64,000 nt of DNA, taken from NCBI GenBank assembly GCA_965230015.1, contig CBDDKF010000002.1:496001-560000 (forward strand), read 5' to 3'. The DNA comes from JABSQH01 sp965230015 (GTDB lineage: Bacteria; Actinomycetota; Acidimicrobiia; Acidimicrobiales; Ilumatobacteraceae). Both the position numbers and the translations under genes were made by a program. Of this stretch, positions 25,697 to 34,186 are shown piece after piece (the stretch's first letter is position 1; each line of letters starts with the position of its first letter). The notes under the pieces are model-generated. The model worked only from the letters and a program-made list of their open reading frames with translations, ran no database searches and was not told the DNA's origin.

Positions 25697-26407
25697 CTAC
25701 ACCGGTGAGGTGGTGGAGGCGCGGTCGGCGGCGATCTGGGCGTCGACCGTGGCCAACACGTCGCCACGCAGTTTGGTGAGCGTGTTGCGGTAGGCCGCGC
25801 GATCGAGTGCGGCCATCTCGGCGGCTCGGGCGACGGCCACGTCGAGCACCTGGTCGACGGGCACCACCTCGTCGAGAAAACCGGCATCGACGGCCTCGCT
25901 CGCCGCGGTGAGCCGGGCGTTGGCCACCGATCGCTGCAGATGACGTCGGCTGAGCCGCTCCTTCGCCATCGTCATCGCCCAGTCGGGCAACGTCATCTTG
26001 ATCGCCACCTCGTTCAGCCCGATCTTGCAGTCAATGTCGGCACCGATGCGCACATCGCAGCCAAGCAGCATCAGCGCCCCGGCGGCCACCGCATGCCCGG
26101 TGCAGGCCGCCACCACGGGAACGCCCGAGCCGTAGAACGTGCGCACCAGCTCGCCGCCGTCGGCGACGAGGTTGATAGTGGCGTTCATGTCGTCGCCCAT
26201 CATCACCGACAGGTCGAAGCCCCCCGAGAGCTTGCCTTCGCGGCCGTGAATCACGACGGCGGCGACGCTGTCGTCGCCCTCGGCCTCACGGACGGCCTCG
26301 ATCAGCGTGGCGATGATCGAGGTGGTCAGCGCGTTGGCCTTGCCGTCGTCGAGGTGGCACACCACCACGTCGCCGCGGCGTTCGATTCGTACAGCGGAGT
26401 CCGTCAT
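25697..26407 (-). CDS. Enoyl-CoA hydratase/isomerase-family protein
   Basis: The 236-residue crotonase-fold protein starts MTDSAVRIERRGDVVVCHLDD. The oxyanion-hole segments are seen as VVIHGREGKLSGGFDL and AACTGHAVAAGALMLLGCDVRIG. In the second segment the catalytic Glu position of true hydratases is not obvious (LNEVAIKMTLPDW), so it might be an isomerase or hydrolase of the superfamily. It starts at 26407, 34 bases after the hisF stop, in the same direction as the his operon, but a role in histidine synthesis is not implied. Confidence 0.88.
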   Translation of the reverse strand: MTDSAVRIERRGDVVVCHLDDGKANALTTSIIATLIEAVREAEGDDSVAAVVIHGREGKLSGGFDLSVMMGDDMNATINLVADGGELVRTFYGSGVPVVAACTGHAVAAGALMLLGCDVRIGADIDCKIGLNEVAIKMTLPDWAMTMAKERLSRRHLQRSVANARLTAASEAVDAGFLDEVVPVDQVLDVAVARAAEMAALDRAAYRNTLTKLRGDVLATVDAQIAADRASTTSPV

Positions 26408-26441
26408 GCCCGCGACGCTAGGCCGCGGCCTGCGCCTGCGA

Positions 26442-27230
26442 TCAGTCGGCAGGGCGCACTGTGACGCCCGCCGCAGCCATCGCTGCCTTGGCATCGGCGA
26501 CGCGGTGTTCGCCGAAGTGGAAGATCGACGCCGCCAGCACCGCGTCGGCGCCGCCCTCGACCACGCCCTCCACCAGGTGATCGAGCGTCCCCACCCCGCC
26601 GCTGGCGATCACAGGTACATCGACGGCAGTGGTGATCGCCGCCGTCAGCTCCACGTCGAACCCGGCGCGCGTGCCGTCGCGGTCCATCGACGTGAGCAAG
26701 ATCTCCCCGGCGCCCAGGGCCACGGCTCGCTCGGCCCACTCGACGGCGTTGATGCCGGTCGGGGTGCGCCCGCCGTGCAGGAACACCTCCCATGTGCCGT
26801 CCCAACCAGGACCGCGCTGTTCGTCGATCCGCCGTTTGGCGTCGATCGCACATACGACGCACTGCGAACCGAACTCGGCGGCGATCTCAGCAATCAGCTC
26901 CGGACGCTGCACGGCAGCGGTGTTCACGCTGACCTTGTCGGCACCGGCACGCAACATGGTGCGTGCGTCCTCGAGTGTGCGGATCCCGCCGCCCACGGTG
27001 AAGGGGATGTACACGTGATCGGCGACGTTGCGCACCATCTCGACCGTGGTCGCCCGATCGTCGCTCGACGCGGTGATGTCGAGAAACACCAGCTCGTCGG
27101 CACCCTCGGCGTCGTAGCGGCGCCCGAGCTCGACCGGGTCGCCGGCGTCGACGAGGTCGACGAAGTTCGTGCCCTTGACCACTCGTCCGTCGGTGACATC
27201 GAGACAGGGGATCACCCGGGCGACCCTCAC
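26442..27230 (-). CDS. hisF: Imidazole glycerol phosphate synthase, cyclase subunit
   Basis: This 262-residue TIM barrel converts PRFAR plus ammonia from HisH into imidazole-glycerol phosphate and AICAR. The start MRVARVIPCLDVTDGRVVKG holds the first catalytic Asp, DITASSDDR follows, and the second catalytic Asp is in LLTSMDRDGTRAGFD. The phosphate-binding ASGGVGTLDH is also present. It overlaps the hisA stop by 4 bases and completes the hisC-B-H-A-F gene order. Confidence 0.97.
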   Translation of the reverse strand: MRVARVIPCLDVTDGRVVKGTNFVDLVDAGDPVELGRRYDAEGADELVFLDITASSDDRATTVEMVRNVADHVYIPFTVGGGIRTLEDARTMLRAGADKVSVNTAAVQRPELIAEIAAEFGSQCVVCAIDAKRRIDEQRGPGWDGTWEVFLHGGRTPTGINAVEWAERAVALGAGEILLTSMDRDGTRAGFDVELTAAITTAVDVPVIASGGVGTLDHLVEGVVEGGADAVLAASIFHFGEHRVADAKAAMAAAGVTVRPAD

Positions 27231-27958
27231 GATGCCCGTTCCTCGTTGAGCACTGCGAGCGCCTCGGCCACGGTGAACCGGCCCTCGTACAGCGCCTTGC
27301 CGGTGATCACACCGCCCAGTCCATTGATGTCGGCCAGCCGGCGCACGTCGTCGAGCGTGGCCACGCCGCCGCTGGCGATGACGGGAGCGGCGGCCACCTC
27401 AGCGGCGGCGCGCAGGCCGTCCACGTCGGGGCCGGCGAGCATCCCATCGCGCTCGATGTCGGTGACGACGAACGCGGCGGCGTCAGGGAACTGTTGGTAC
27501 GCCTCGTCGAGACGGAGGTCTGCCGTTTCGGTCCAGCCGTGAATCGACAAGGCCCCACCACGGTGGTCGAGGCCCACCGCGATCGGGGCGATCGCGGCGA
27601 CCTCGGCGACCAACGCTGGCGCTCGCAGTGCGGCCGAGCCCATCACCATCCGGGCAGCACCGCGCTCGGCGAGCTCGCGCACGTCGTCGGCCGAACGCAC
27701 GCCGCCGCCGGTCTGGATGGCGCAGCGATCGCGCACCGCCTCGGCAATTGCTGCCACCACCGGTCGATTGACGGCGTCGCCCGACCGGGCTGCGTCGAGA
27801 TCGACGACGTGAATCCAACGCGCGCCCTCGTCAGCGAAGCGGCGGGCAACGTCGACCGGATCGTCGCCGTACACGGTCTGTTGGTCGTAGTCGCCGCGTT
27901 GCAGGCGCACCACGCGGCCACCGAGCAAATCGATCGCGGGATACAGGTCGATCGTCAT
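27227..27958 (-). CDS. hisA: ProFAR isomerase
   Basis: The 243-residue TIM barrel isomerises ProFAR to PRFAR. Visible motifs are LYPAIDLLGGRVVRLQRGD with the first catalytic Asp, HVVDLDAARSG, IQTGGGVRS, VVTDIERDGMLAGPDVDG with the second Asp, and IASGGVATLDD. In many actinobacteria this enzyme (PriA) also isomerises phosphoribosylanthranilate; whether this one does cannot be decided here, although no trpF is seen in the window. It overlaps both hisH and hisF by 4 bases. Confidence 0.95.
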   Translation of the reverse strand: MTIDLYPAIDLLGGRVVRLQRGDYDQQTVYGDDPVDVARRFADEGARWIHVVDLDAARSGDAVNRPVVAAIAEAVRDRCAIQTGGGVRSADDVRELAERGAARMVMGSAALRAPALVAEVAAIAPIAVGLDHRGGALSIHGWTETADLRLDEAYQQFPDAAAFVVTDIERDGMLAGPDVDGLRAAAEVAAAPVIASGGVATLDDVRRLADINGLGGVITGKALYEGRFTVAEALAVLNEERAS

Positions 27959-28599
27959 GAGCGTGCGCAGACCTGAACGAAGTTGCCGAGTAGGCGCAGC
28001 CCGGGGCGGCTCGACTTCTCGGGGTGGAACTGGGTGGCGAACACGTTGTGGTGGCGGAACGCTGCGTTCACGCTGGTGCCGTACTCGACGGTGGCAGCCA
28101 CGACGCCGTCGTCGTCGGGCACGCCGTGCAGCGAGTGCACGAAGTACACCCAGATCGGGTCGGCGGGATCGTCGACCAATCCGTCGAACATCGGGTCGTC
28201 GGGATGCAGCAGCTCGAGTCGGTTCCACTGCATCTGCGGAATCTTGGGGCCTGGCGGGATCCACTCCACCGACCCCGGGATGATCCCCAGCCCTTTCGCC
28301 CCGCCGCCTTCCTCCGATGCGGTGAACAGCATCTGCATCCCCACGCAGATGCCGAGGAACGGACGACCTGATGCAACTGCCGCGTGCGCAGCGTCGTCGA
28401 GCCCGGCTGCCCCGAGCGCATCCATGCATGCTCCGAATGCACCTACACCGGGCAACACGACGCCGTCGGCGTCGGCGATCAGTCCGTGGTCGGCGGTCAA
28501 TCGGGCATCGGCGCCCTGCCGTGCGAGAGCCTTCTGCGCCGAGTGCAAGTTTCCGATGCCGTAGTCGAGGACGGCGATGAGGGGGGTCGCTGCCGTCAC
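27955..28599 (-). CDS. hisH: Imidazole glycerol phosphate synthase, glutaminase subunit
   Basis: The 214-residue class I glutamine amidotransferase feeds ammonia to HisF. It starts with AVLDYGIGNLHSAQKAL, carries the oxyanion PGVGAFG, the nucleophile Cys in LGICVGMQMLF, and the His/Glu pair in FATQFHPEKSSRPGL. It is separated from hisB by 5 bases and overlaps hisA by 4. Confidence 0.97.
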   Translation of the reverse strand: MTAATPLIAVLDYGIGNLHSAQKALARQGADARLTADHGLIADADGVVLPGVGAFGACMDALGAAGLDDAAHAAVASGRPFLGICVGMQMLFTASEEGGGAKGLGIIPGSVEWIPPGPKIPQMQWNRLELLHPDDPMFDGLVDDPADPIWVYFVHSLHGVPDDDGVVAATVEYGTSVNAAFRHHNVFATQFHPEKSSRPGLRLLGNFVQVCARS

Positions 28600-28604
28600 T
28601 GTGG

Positions 28605-29231
28605 TTACAGCACACCCTTGGTCGAGGGCACGCCGCCGCCGTCGTCGATGCGCACGGCATCACGCAAACATCGGGCGAGCCCCTTGAACGTGGCTTCGAT
28701 GATGTGGTGCACGTTGCGGCCGCGCACCAACTCGACGTGCAGCGTGATGCCGGCTGCGGTGGCGAACGACGCCACGGCGTGCTCGGCCAGTTGCGGGTCG
28801 AACGGCGGGTCGCCGAGCGGAAGACACTCGGGCATCTCGACGTGCCACTCGACGAACGGTCGCCCCGACAAGTCGAGCGCCACGTCGATGAGCGCCTCGT
28901 CGAGCGGGTAACGCCCGCTGGCGAAGCGCCGGACGCCGGCCTTGTCGCCGAGCGCCTCGGCGAACGTCTCGCCCAGAGCGAGGGCGACGTCTTCGACGGT
29001 GTGGTGCGTGTCGATGTGCAGATCGCCGGTGGCTGCGATGGTCAGATCGAACCCGCCGTGGCGGCCGATCTGATCGAGCATGTGGTCGTAGAACGGGATG
29101 CCGGTGCTGATGTCGGTGGCGCCAGTGCCGTCGAGGTCGATCGAGATCTCGATCGACGTCTCCTTCGTGGTCCGCGAATGGTGTGCGGTGCGCCGGTTCG
29201 TCGCATCCGATACGGCGGGTGAGGTGGTCAT
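28605..29231 (-). CDS. hisB: Imidazoleglycerol-phosphate dehydratase
   Basis: The 208-residue manganese enzyme dehydrates imidazole-glycerol phosphate. The duplicated metal-binding motifs are PFYDHMLDQIGRHGGFDL with HHTVEDVALALG, and FASGRYPLDEALIDVALD with NVHHIIEATFKGLARCLR. It is the monofunctional type, without the phosphatase domain found in E. coli. It overlaps the hisC stop by 4 bases. Confidence 0.97.
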   Translation of the reverse strand: MTTSPAVSDATNRRTAHHSRTTKETSIEISIDLDGTGATDISTGIPFYDHMLDQIGRHGGFDLTIAATGDLHIDTHHTVEDVALALGETFAEALGDKAGVRRFASGRYPLDEALIDVALDLSGRPFVEWHVEMPECLPLGDPPFDPQLAEHAVASFATAAGITLHVELVRGRNVHHIIEATFKGLARCLRDAVRIDDGGGVPSTKGVL

Positions 29232-30283
29232 CGCAGCGCCTCCTCGAGCGCGGTGAGGAATGCGTCGTTTTCGTCGGGTGTGCCGATCGTGACGCGTAGG
29301 CAGTTGTCGAGACGTGGCCAGCTGGAGCAGTCACGTACGAGGACCGACCGCTCGACGAGGCGCTTCCACACGAGCCCGCCGGGCACGTCTCGGGGGCGGA
29401 ACAGGATGAAGTTCGCCCCGCTGGGCGTGACGTCGAGCGGCAAGGCGCGCAGCGCCTGATCGAGTCGGTCACGTTCGCCGACCAGCAGCGCAACCCGCTC
29501 GTTCATGTCGTCGACGAAGCGGAGCGCAACGCGGCCCGCCACTTGCTTGAGGGCGTCGAGGTGGTACGGCAGCACCACCTTCTCGAGTTCGGCGACGAGC
29601 CATGACGGCCCGACGAGGTAGCCGAGACGCGCGGCGGCCATCGACCAGGTCTTGGAGAACGTGCGGGTGACGACGAGCGGTCGGGCCTCGTCGACGAGGT
29701 CGAGCGCCGACCACTGCGCGAACTGGGCGTAGGCCTCGTCGACCACCACCAGCCCTGGCGCAACGTCGAGGAGGTGGTCGACATTGCTGGACGGCTCGAC
29801 CAACCCGGTCGGGTTGTTGGGCGAGGTGAGGAACGTCACGTGCGGCCGGTGTTCGGCCATCACGCGATCGACCTCGGCCGGTTCGAGCGAGTAGTCGGGA
29901 GCGCGTTCGCCTTCGACCACGGTGGAGCCCACCACTCGGGCGATCTGACCATGCATCTGGTAGGTCGGCTCGAAGGTGGCCACCGCACGCCCGGGCCCGG
30001 CATAGGCCAGCAGAATCGACTGCAGCACTTCGTTGGAACCGTTGGCGGCGAACACCTGCTCGGGGCCCACGTGGTGGAGCTCGCCGATCGCCGACCGCAG
30101 CTCCATGGCAGGGCGATCTGGGTACCGGTTCCAGTCGAGTCGGCTGAGCTCGGCGGCGAGCGCGTCGGCGAAGCCAGGAGGTGGCGGGTAGGGCGACTCG
30201 TTGGTGTTCAGCCGCACGCGCACGTCGACCTGCGCCGAGTGATAGCCCTCGAGCGCACGCAGGTCGTCGCGTACCGGAATCAC
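29228..30283 (-). CDS. hisC: Histidinol-phosphate aminotransferase
   Basis: This 351-residue fold-type I PLP enzyme transfers the amino group to imidazole-acetol phosphate. It shows LNTNESPYPPPPGFADAL, FAANGSNEVLQSIL, FLTSPNNPTG, VVDEAYAQF and the PLP lysine in TRTFSKTWSMAAARLGYLVG. It is the first gene of the hisC-B-H-A-F operon, so the promoter should lie between 30284 and 30406, in the region of the long dyad at 30340. The hisG and hisD genes are not in the window. Confidence 0.96.
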   Translation of the reverse strand: MIPVRDDLRALEGYHSAQVDVRVRLNTNESPYPPPPGFADALAAELSRLDWNRYPDRPAMELRSAIGELHHVGPEQVFAANGSNEVLQSILLAYAGPGRAVATFEPTYQMHGQIARVVGSTVVEGERAPDYSLEPAEVDRVMAEHRPHVTFLTSPNNPTGLVEPSSNVDHLLDVAPGLVVVDEAYAQFAQWSALDLVDEARPLVVTRTFSKTWSMAAARLGYLVGPSWLVAELEKVVLPYHLDALKQVAGRVALRFVDDMNERVALLVGERDRLDQALRALPLDVTPSGANFILFRPRDVPGGLVWKRLVERSVLVRDCSSWPRLDNCLRVTIGTPDENDAFLTALEEALR

Positions 30284-30339
30284 GTGTGCGGAGCCTACCG
30301 AGACCCCCCGACGCGCACCCGACCGGTATCTGTCACGCC

Positions 30340-30388
30340 GGTGTCTGTCACCGTGTTACGGCCTGTCCGCAACACGGTGACAGACACC
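30340..30388. repeat. Long perfect inverted repeat (18-bp arms) in the hisC upstream region
   Basis: GGTGTCTGTCACCGTGTT at 30340-30357 is exactly reverse-complemented at 30371-30388, with a 13-base loop. The arm contains GTGTC...GTGTTACGGC, closely matching the palindrome at 6988-7014. It lies between the divergent starts of hisC and a small gene. It may regulate the his operon or be a member of a mobile palindrome family. Confidence 0.75.
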
Positions 30389-30406
30389 ACCGTTACAGTG
30401 CCGCGC

Positions 30407-30628
30407 ATGGCTCTGCCGCGTCCCGCTCCCCCGTCGGATTCGACGGCGACCCAACTGGCGACGATCGCCGACCACGTCGACGACTACCGCACCCGGGTCG
30501 GCGACCTGGCCGAGCCGTTCGAGGGCACCGAACGTGAGGATCTGGCCGTGGCGATCCGCGAGGCCGAACGGCAACTGCGGAGCGCGGTGCGAACGCTGCA
30601 GCGCGCCGCGCGTTCGGCCGCTCAGTAG
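30407..30628 (+). CDS. Small hypothetical helical protein
   Basis: I do not recognise this 73-residue protein. After a Pro/Ser-rich start it is predicted to be two long amphipathic helices rich in Ala, Arg and Glu (TQLATIADHVDDYRTRVGDL; REDLAVAIREAERQLRSAVR). It starts at ATG 30407, divergent from hisC. A strong terminator-like hairpin follows at 30664. The compact transcription unit and codon use like its neighbours suggest it is a real gene. Confidence 0.55.
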   Translation: MALPRPAPPSDSTATQLATIADHVDDYRTRVGDLAEPFEGTEREDLAVAIREAERQLRSAVRTLQRAARSAAQ

Positions 30629-30663
30629 CGGCGCGAACACCCTCGGTGAGTTGAGGAGACGCG

Positions 30664-30693
30664 GCGACGGCCCCTGGTGGGAGGGGCCGTCGC
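30664..30693 (+). terminator. Strong GC-rich hairpin terminator
   Basis: GCGACGGCCCCT (30664-30675) and AGGGGCCGTCGC (30682-30693) form a perfect 12-bp stem with a 6-base loop, 35 bases after the small gene's stop. There is no T run, as is common for high-GC actinobacterial hairpin terminators. Confidence 0.65.
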
Positions 30694-30735
30694 ACAGCGC
30701 GAGGCGCGGGAGGCGGAATCCCTGCCGTCGCGTCA

Positions 30736-30773
30736 AACCAGGTGGCGGGAACCTGGTTGGAGCTGACTATACA
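30736..30773 (+). promoter_or_regulatory. Possible promoter with 8-bp dyad upstream of mshD
   Basis: AACCAGGT (30736-30743) and ACCTGGTT (30751-30758) are exact inverted repeats 7 bases apart. A -10-like TATACA lies at 30768-30773, 44 bases before the mshD start, so the dyad would overlap the -35 region. This arrangement suits a repressor or activator site; no regulator gene is adjacent. Confidence 0.4.
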
Positions 30774-30817
30774 CCGACCGTCAGGGACGACAATCCCGGT
30801 GCGGCTACCCTCCAGAT

Positions 30818-31765
30818 ATGCGGTGTCTGGAGATCAAACGGCAGCTCGGCACCGACGAAATCGCCACCGTCAACGAGCTGCTCGACGCCGCTGCACGCGC
30901 CGATGGGCGCCGCCCGTTGTCCGATCATCTGTATCTCGACCTGGTCCACGGACGGCAAAAGGGATTCGCCGCATTCGTCGCTTGGGAGCCCGGCCACGCC
31001 CACCCGGTGGCCTACGCACAGGTGTCACGCGGCAACGACAACCACGTGTTCGAACTGGTGGTTCACCCGCATCACCGGTACGAGATGGCCACGATCGGGC
31101 CGGAGCTGATCGACCTGGCGCTGACCGTGGTGGGTTCCGACGGTGGTGGCGACGTGAACTGGTGGGTCTTCGAACCGACCACGATGCACGAGAAGCTGGC
31201 CGCCGACGCCGGACTCGCCCCGGCTCGCACCCTGTACCAGATGCGTCGACCGCTGCCAGCCGACCGTCCGGTCACCATCACTACCCGCGCCTTCGTCCCC
31301 GGCGACGACGACGAGGCGTGGTTGCGGGTCAACAACCGGGCCTTCGCCGACCACCGCGAGCAGGGCGGGTGGACGCTCGACACGTTCTGTCAACGCCAGG
31401 GCGAGCCGTGGTTCGACCCTGAGGGCTTCCGCATCCTCGACGTCGACGGCGAGATGGCTGGGTTCTGCTGGACCAAGGTGCACGCGGCAACCGAGGTCGA
31501 CCCCGAGCTGGGTGAGATCTACGTGATCGCCGTCGACCCGGCGTTTCACGGACGCGGGCTCGGCGCCCAGCTCACCCTGGCCGGACTCGAACACCTCCAC
31601 GGTCGTGGCATCAGCACCGGATTGTTGTACGTCGACGCCGACAACGAAGGTGCAGTGGCGATGTACGAGCGTCTCGGGTTCGGTGTCCACTCGACGAACG
31701 CAGCATTCGAAGCCGATGTCCAGGCCAACGACGTGCCAATCCCCGATCAACTCGGACCCTGCTAG
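30818..31765 (+). CDS. mshD: Mycothiol synthase-like acetyltransferase with tandem GNAT domains
   Basis: The 315-residue protein has two GNAT domains. The first (to about residue 145) is degenerate. The second (about 150-300) holds the acetyl-CoA site: GEIYVIAVDPAFHGRGLGAQLTLAGLEHL and LYVDADNEGAVAMYERLGF. The length, the tandem layout, NNRAFADHREQGGWT and the DNEGAVAMYERLGF ending match MshD, which acetylates the Cys amine of Cys-GlcN-Ins to form mycothiol, the actinobacterial thiol buffer. This is a good marker for the host phylum. An operator-like dyad lies upstream. It is followed by rlmN after 16 bases. Confidence 0.87.
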   Translation: MRCLEIKRQLGTDEIATVNELLDAAARADGRRPLSDHLYLDLVHGRQKGFAAFVAWEPGHAHPVAYAQVSRGNDNHVFELVVHPHHRYEMATIGPELIDLALTVVGSDGGGDVNWWVFEPTTMHEKLAADAGLAPARTLYQMRRPLPADRPVTITTRAFVPGDDDEAWLRVNNRAFADHREQGGWTLDTFCQRQGEPWFDPEGFRILDVDGEMAGFCWTKVHAATEVDPELGEIYVIAVDPAFHGRGLGAQLTLAGLEHLHGRGISTGLLYVDADNEGAVAMYERLGFGVHSTNAAFEADVQANDVPIPDQLGPC

Positions 31766-31781
31766 CGCCCTCGCTCTGGCG

Positions 31782-32873
31782 ATGACGACCGACCGGCCGC
31801 TCACCAGGTACGGCGCGACCCGCGCCGACCTCGCTGACATGCTCACCGACGCGCCGCGTTACCGCATCGATCAGTTGTGGACCGGGCTGTACGAGCAACT
31901 CCGACCGATCGACGACATCAGCACGCTGCCGGCGGCGATGCGCACCGACCTGGCAGACGCGCTCCCCACCGAGCTCACGGCGGTCACCGAGTCGGTCAGC
32001 GACGGCGGCGACACGGTGAAGTTTCTGTGGGAGATCGCCGGCGGCGCACGCGTCGAGACCGTGTTGATGGTGTACCGCGATTGGGCAACGGTGTGCGTGA
32101 GCAGCCAGGCAGGATGCGCAATGGCGTGCGGGTTCTGTGCCACCGGGCAGGCCGGCTTCACCCGTCACCTCACCACCGGCGAGATCGTCGAACAGGTCGT
32201 CGTCGCCGCGCGGCGGGCGCGGCAGTCGAACGTGCGCGTCAGCAACGTCGTGTTCATGGGGATGGGTGAGCCGATGGCCAACCTCGACGCCGTCTGGGCC
32301 GCCGTCGAGCGGATCCACGGCGATCTCGGTTTGTCGGCGCGACACATCACGATCTCCACGGTCGGCCTGATCCCCGGCATCCGCGCCCTCGCCGAGCGGC
32401 CACTCCCGGTGAATCTGGCCGTGTCGCTGCACGCTGCCAACGATGACGAGCGCGATGCGCTCGTGCCGATCAATCGGCGCTACCCGATCGACGACCTGCT
32501 CGAGGCCTGCGCCGACTACCTCGATGCAACCGGGCGCAGGGTGAGCTTCGAGTGGGCACTGATCGACGGCGTGAACGACCGCGACCGCGACGCCGACGAG
32601 CTCGCCGAACTGTGCCACCGCCTTCGACCGCGCGGCCACGTCAACCTGATCCCGCTCAACCCCACGCCGGGGTACGCCACGCGTGGCACCCCGCCGGCTG
32701 GCGTGGAGCGGTTCCGCGCCGCACTTGAACGCCGACGGGTGAGCGTGACCGTTCGACGCAACCGCGGCACCGACATCGACGCCGCCTGTGGCCAACTCGC
32801 CGCTGGACAACCCGTCCGAGTGACGATGGGGAACGGTCAGTCGGGCAACGGTCAGTCGGCGGGCTCGACGTAG
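31782..32873 (+). CDS. rlmN: Dual-specificity 23S rRNA / tRNA adenine C2-methyltransferase
   Basis: This 363-residue radical SAM enzyme methylates C2 of A2503 in 23S rRNA and A37 in some tRNAs. The [4Fe-4S] motif is CAMACGFC (CX3CX2C), with the S-adenosyl-methionine motifs VFMGMGEPMANLD and ISTVGLIPGI, NLAVSLHAANDDERDALVPINRRYPI, NLIPLNPTPG, and the C-terminal catalytic Cys in RGTDIDAACGQL. The last residues (GNGQSGNGQSAGST) come from a 15-base tandem repeat at 32832-32860 and overlap the convergent DUF6285 gene by 22 bases. RlmN has a housekeeping role and should not be taken for a RiPP maturase. Confidence 0.95.
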   Translation: MTTDRPLTRYGATRADLADMLTDAPRYRIDQLWTGLYEQLRPIDDISTLPAAMRTDLADALPTELTAVTESVSDGGDTVKFLWEIAGGARVETVLMVYRDWATVCVSSQAGCAMACGFCATGQAGFTRHLTTGEIVEQVVVAARRARQSNVRVSNVVFMGMGEPMANLDAVWAAVERIHGDLGLSARHITISTVGLIPGIRALAERPLPVNLAVSLHAANDDERDALVPINRRYPIDDLLEACADYLDATGRRVSFEWALIDGVNDRDRDADELAELCHRLRPRGHVNLIPLNPTPGYATRGTPPAGVERFRAALERRRVSVTVRRNRGTDIDAACGQLAAGQPVRVTMGNGQSGNGQSAGST

Positions 32874-33202
32874 GTCGGGTTCGCCACGGCGAGCTTGTCG
32901 AGCGTCGCCGCCAGCAAGGCGTTGCGTAGCGCGGCATCGGCGACGTCGAGGTTGCCGCCCCGGATCGCGGCAGCGAGCTCGGCGTCGTCGGCCATCCCGA
33001 GCTCGGCCAACCGCGCAGCATGACGGTCTGCATGCTCGGAACCAAGGGTCAGCTCACGCTCGACCATCGCCAGCACGTTGGCCGCCACGCGGGCGTGATA
33101 GCGAAGACGGCCATCGGTCGCCGACTGCACGTCGCGCACCAGCCACTCGCGCACCGCCTCGACGAGTTCGAGCGACGTCGGTCGATCGTGTGGCGCGCTC
33201 AC
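32852..33202 (-). CDS. DUF6285-type protein
   Basis: The 116-residue helical protein begins SAPHDRPTSLELVEAVREWL and contains DGRLRYHARVAANVLAMVEREL, typical of the small family now called DUF6285, which is usually encoded beside an aminoglycoside-phosphotransferase-like gene in acyl-CoA metabolism loci. That arrangement is seen here: the GTG start at 33202 overlaps the phosphotransferase stop by 4 bases. The function is unknown. The family name is from memory of the motif and neighbourhood. Confidence 0.75.
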   Translation of the reverse strand: MSAPHDRPTSLELVEAVREWLVRDVQSATDGRLRYHARVAANVLAMVERELTLGSEHADRHAARLAELGMADDAELAAAIRGGNLDVADAALRNALLAATLDKLAVANPTYVEPAD

Positions 33203-34122
33203 GGTGTTCGATCCAGGAGCTGCAGGAGGTCGAATTCGTTCTCGCACACCCGCCGCCCGATCGCCGCCAGCTCATGACTGCGAGCGACGCCCGACAGGTG
33301 CACGTTGGCCTGCCCGATGCACATCACCGCCCACTTCCACGTGCCCAGCACCTGCCACCAATGCACCGCCACCGGATCGACCGGTGCCCCACCGGCCGCT
33401 TCGTAGGCGACGGCCAATTCCTCGACCGACCCGAGACCAGCGACCTCCCCCGCGCCGCCGAAGCGCCAGGCGCGCACCGCCAGCCAGCCGAGGTCTTCCA
33501 TCGGATCGCCGAGGTGGGCGAGCTCCCAGTCGATGACCGCGCGCAGTCCGTCGGTACCGACGATCACGTTGCCCAGCCGGAAGTCACCGTGAACCACTGC
33601 GGGCGCCGCTGGTGGACGAGGGCGATCGAGCAGCCACCGCCGCACCAGCTCGAGCACCGGGTGCGGCTCGCCGAGATCGTCGATCACCGCCGTGTAGTCG
33701 GCGATCTGGTCGGGCGCCACCAGTCCGGGAACCTCGGCGGGATCGATCGAGTGGACGGCTGCCGCGGCTCGTCCGAGCTGTCCAACCAGTTCGTGACGTG
33801 CGGCGGCGTAGGCATCGTCGCGGAGGATCTTGCGCGGGATCGTCTCGCCGTCGACCGCCCGCAGGATCATGAACGCCACTCCGTCGTCGCCGCGTCCGGA
33901 GTCGAGCAACTCAGGAACCGGCACACCGGCTGCACCTGCGGCGCTCACCGCTTCGGCCTCGATCAACATGTCGCGTGTGTCGCCCGCGCGCTGGCGTTGC
34001 ACGATCAGGTCGTCGTCGCCCGCTGTGAAGCGCCATGTTTCGCGCGATGCGCCTCCCGACAGCTGGGTCAGTCCGGTGATCGCCACCCCCAACCGCTGCG
34101 CCAGCATGTCCCCCAGCTCCAT
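33199..34122 (-). CDS. Aminoglycoside phosphotransferase/choline kinase-fold protein (ACAD10/11 N-terminal-like)
   Basis: The 307-residue kinase-fold protein has LSGGASRETWRF (nucleotide loop), the Brenner-type catalytic VVHGDFRLGNVIV and the metal-binding VIDWELAHLGDPMEDLGW. This pattern matches the phosphotransferase family linked to acyl-CoA dehydrogenase 10/11, which phosphorylates 4-hydroxyacyl-CoAs, rather than drug-resistance enzymes. It is coupled to the DUF6285 gene. A palindrome at 34146 separates it from the upstream M23 gene. An antibiotic-resistance role should not be inferred. Confidence 0.87.
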   Translation of the reverse strand: MELGDMLAQRLGVAITGLTQLSGGASRETWRFTAGDDDLIVQRQRAGDTRDMLIEAEAVSAAGAAGVPVPELLDSGRGDDGVAFMILRAVDGETIPRKILRDDAYAAARHELVGQLGRAAAAVHSIDPAEVPGLVAPDQIADYTAVIDDLGEPHPVLELVRRWLLDRPRPPAAPAVVHGDFRLGNVIVGTDGLRAVIDWELAHLGDPMEDLGWLAVRAWRFGGAGEVAGLGSVEELAVAYEAAGGAPVDPVAVHWWQVLGTWKWAVMCIGQANVHLSGVARSHELAAIGRRVCENEFDLLQLLDRTP

Positions 34123-34145
34123 ACCCCACCATCCTGCCCGACCCC

Positions 34146-34182
34146 CGATGTAACGATCGTCTCAGAGACGATTGTTACATCG
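34146..34182. repeat. GTAAC-type intergenic palindrome, copy 3
   Basis: CGATGTAACgATCGTCTC and GAGACGATtGTTACATCG are 18-base arms around a central A, with one mismatched position. The core TCGTCTCAGAGACGA is identical to copy 2 at 21611. Here it lies between two codirectional genes (end of the M23 gene at 34187, start of the phosphotransferase at 34122), so it may terminate the M23 transcript. Confidence 0.75.
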
Positions 34183-34186
34183 ACGA

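Noticed and set aside
31782..32873. Radical SAM enzyme as RiPP maturase for the Nif11 peptides
   Set aside because: All motifs, including the C-terminal catalytic Cys, are those of the housekeeping RNA methyltransferase RlmN, and it is not adjacent to either precursor.
33199..34122. Aminoglycoside resistance gene
   Set aside because: Motifs and the DUF6285 partner match the ACAD10/11-type phosphotransferases of acyl metabolism.
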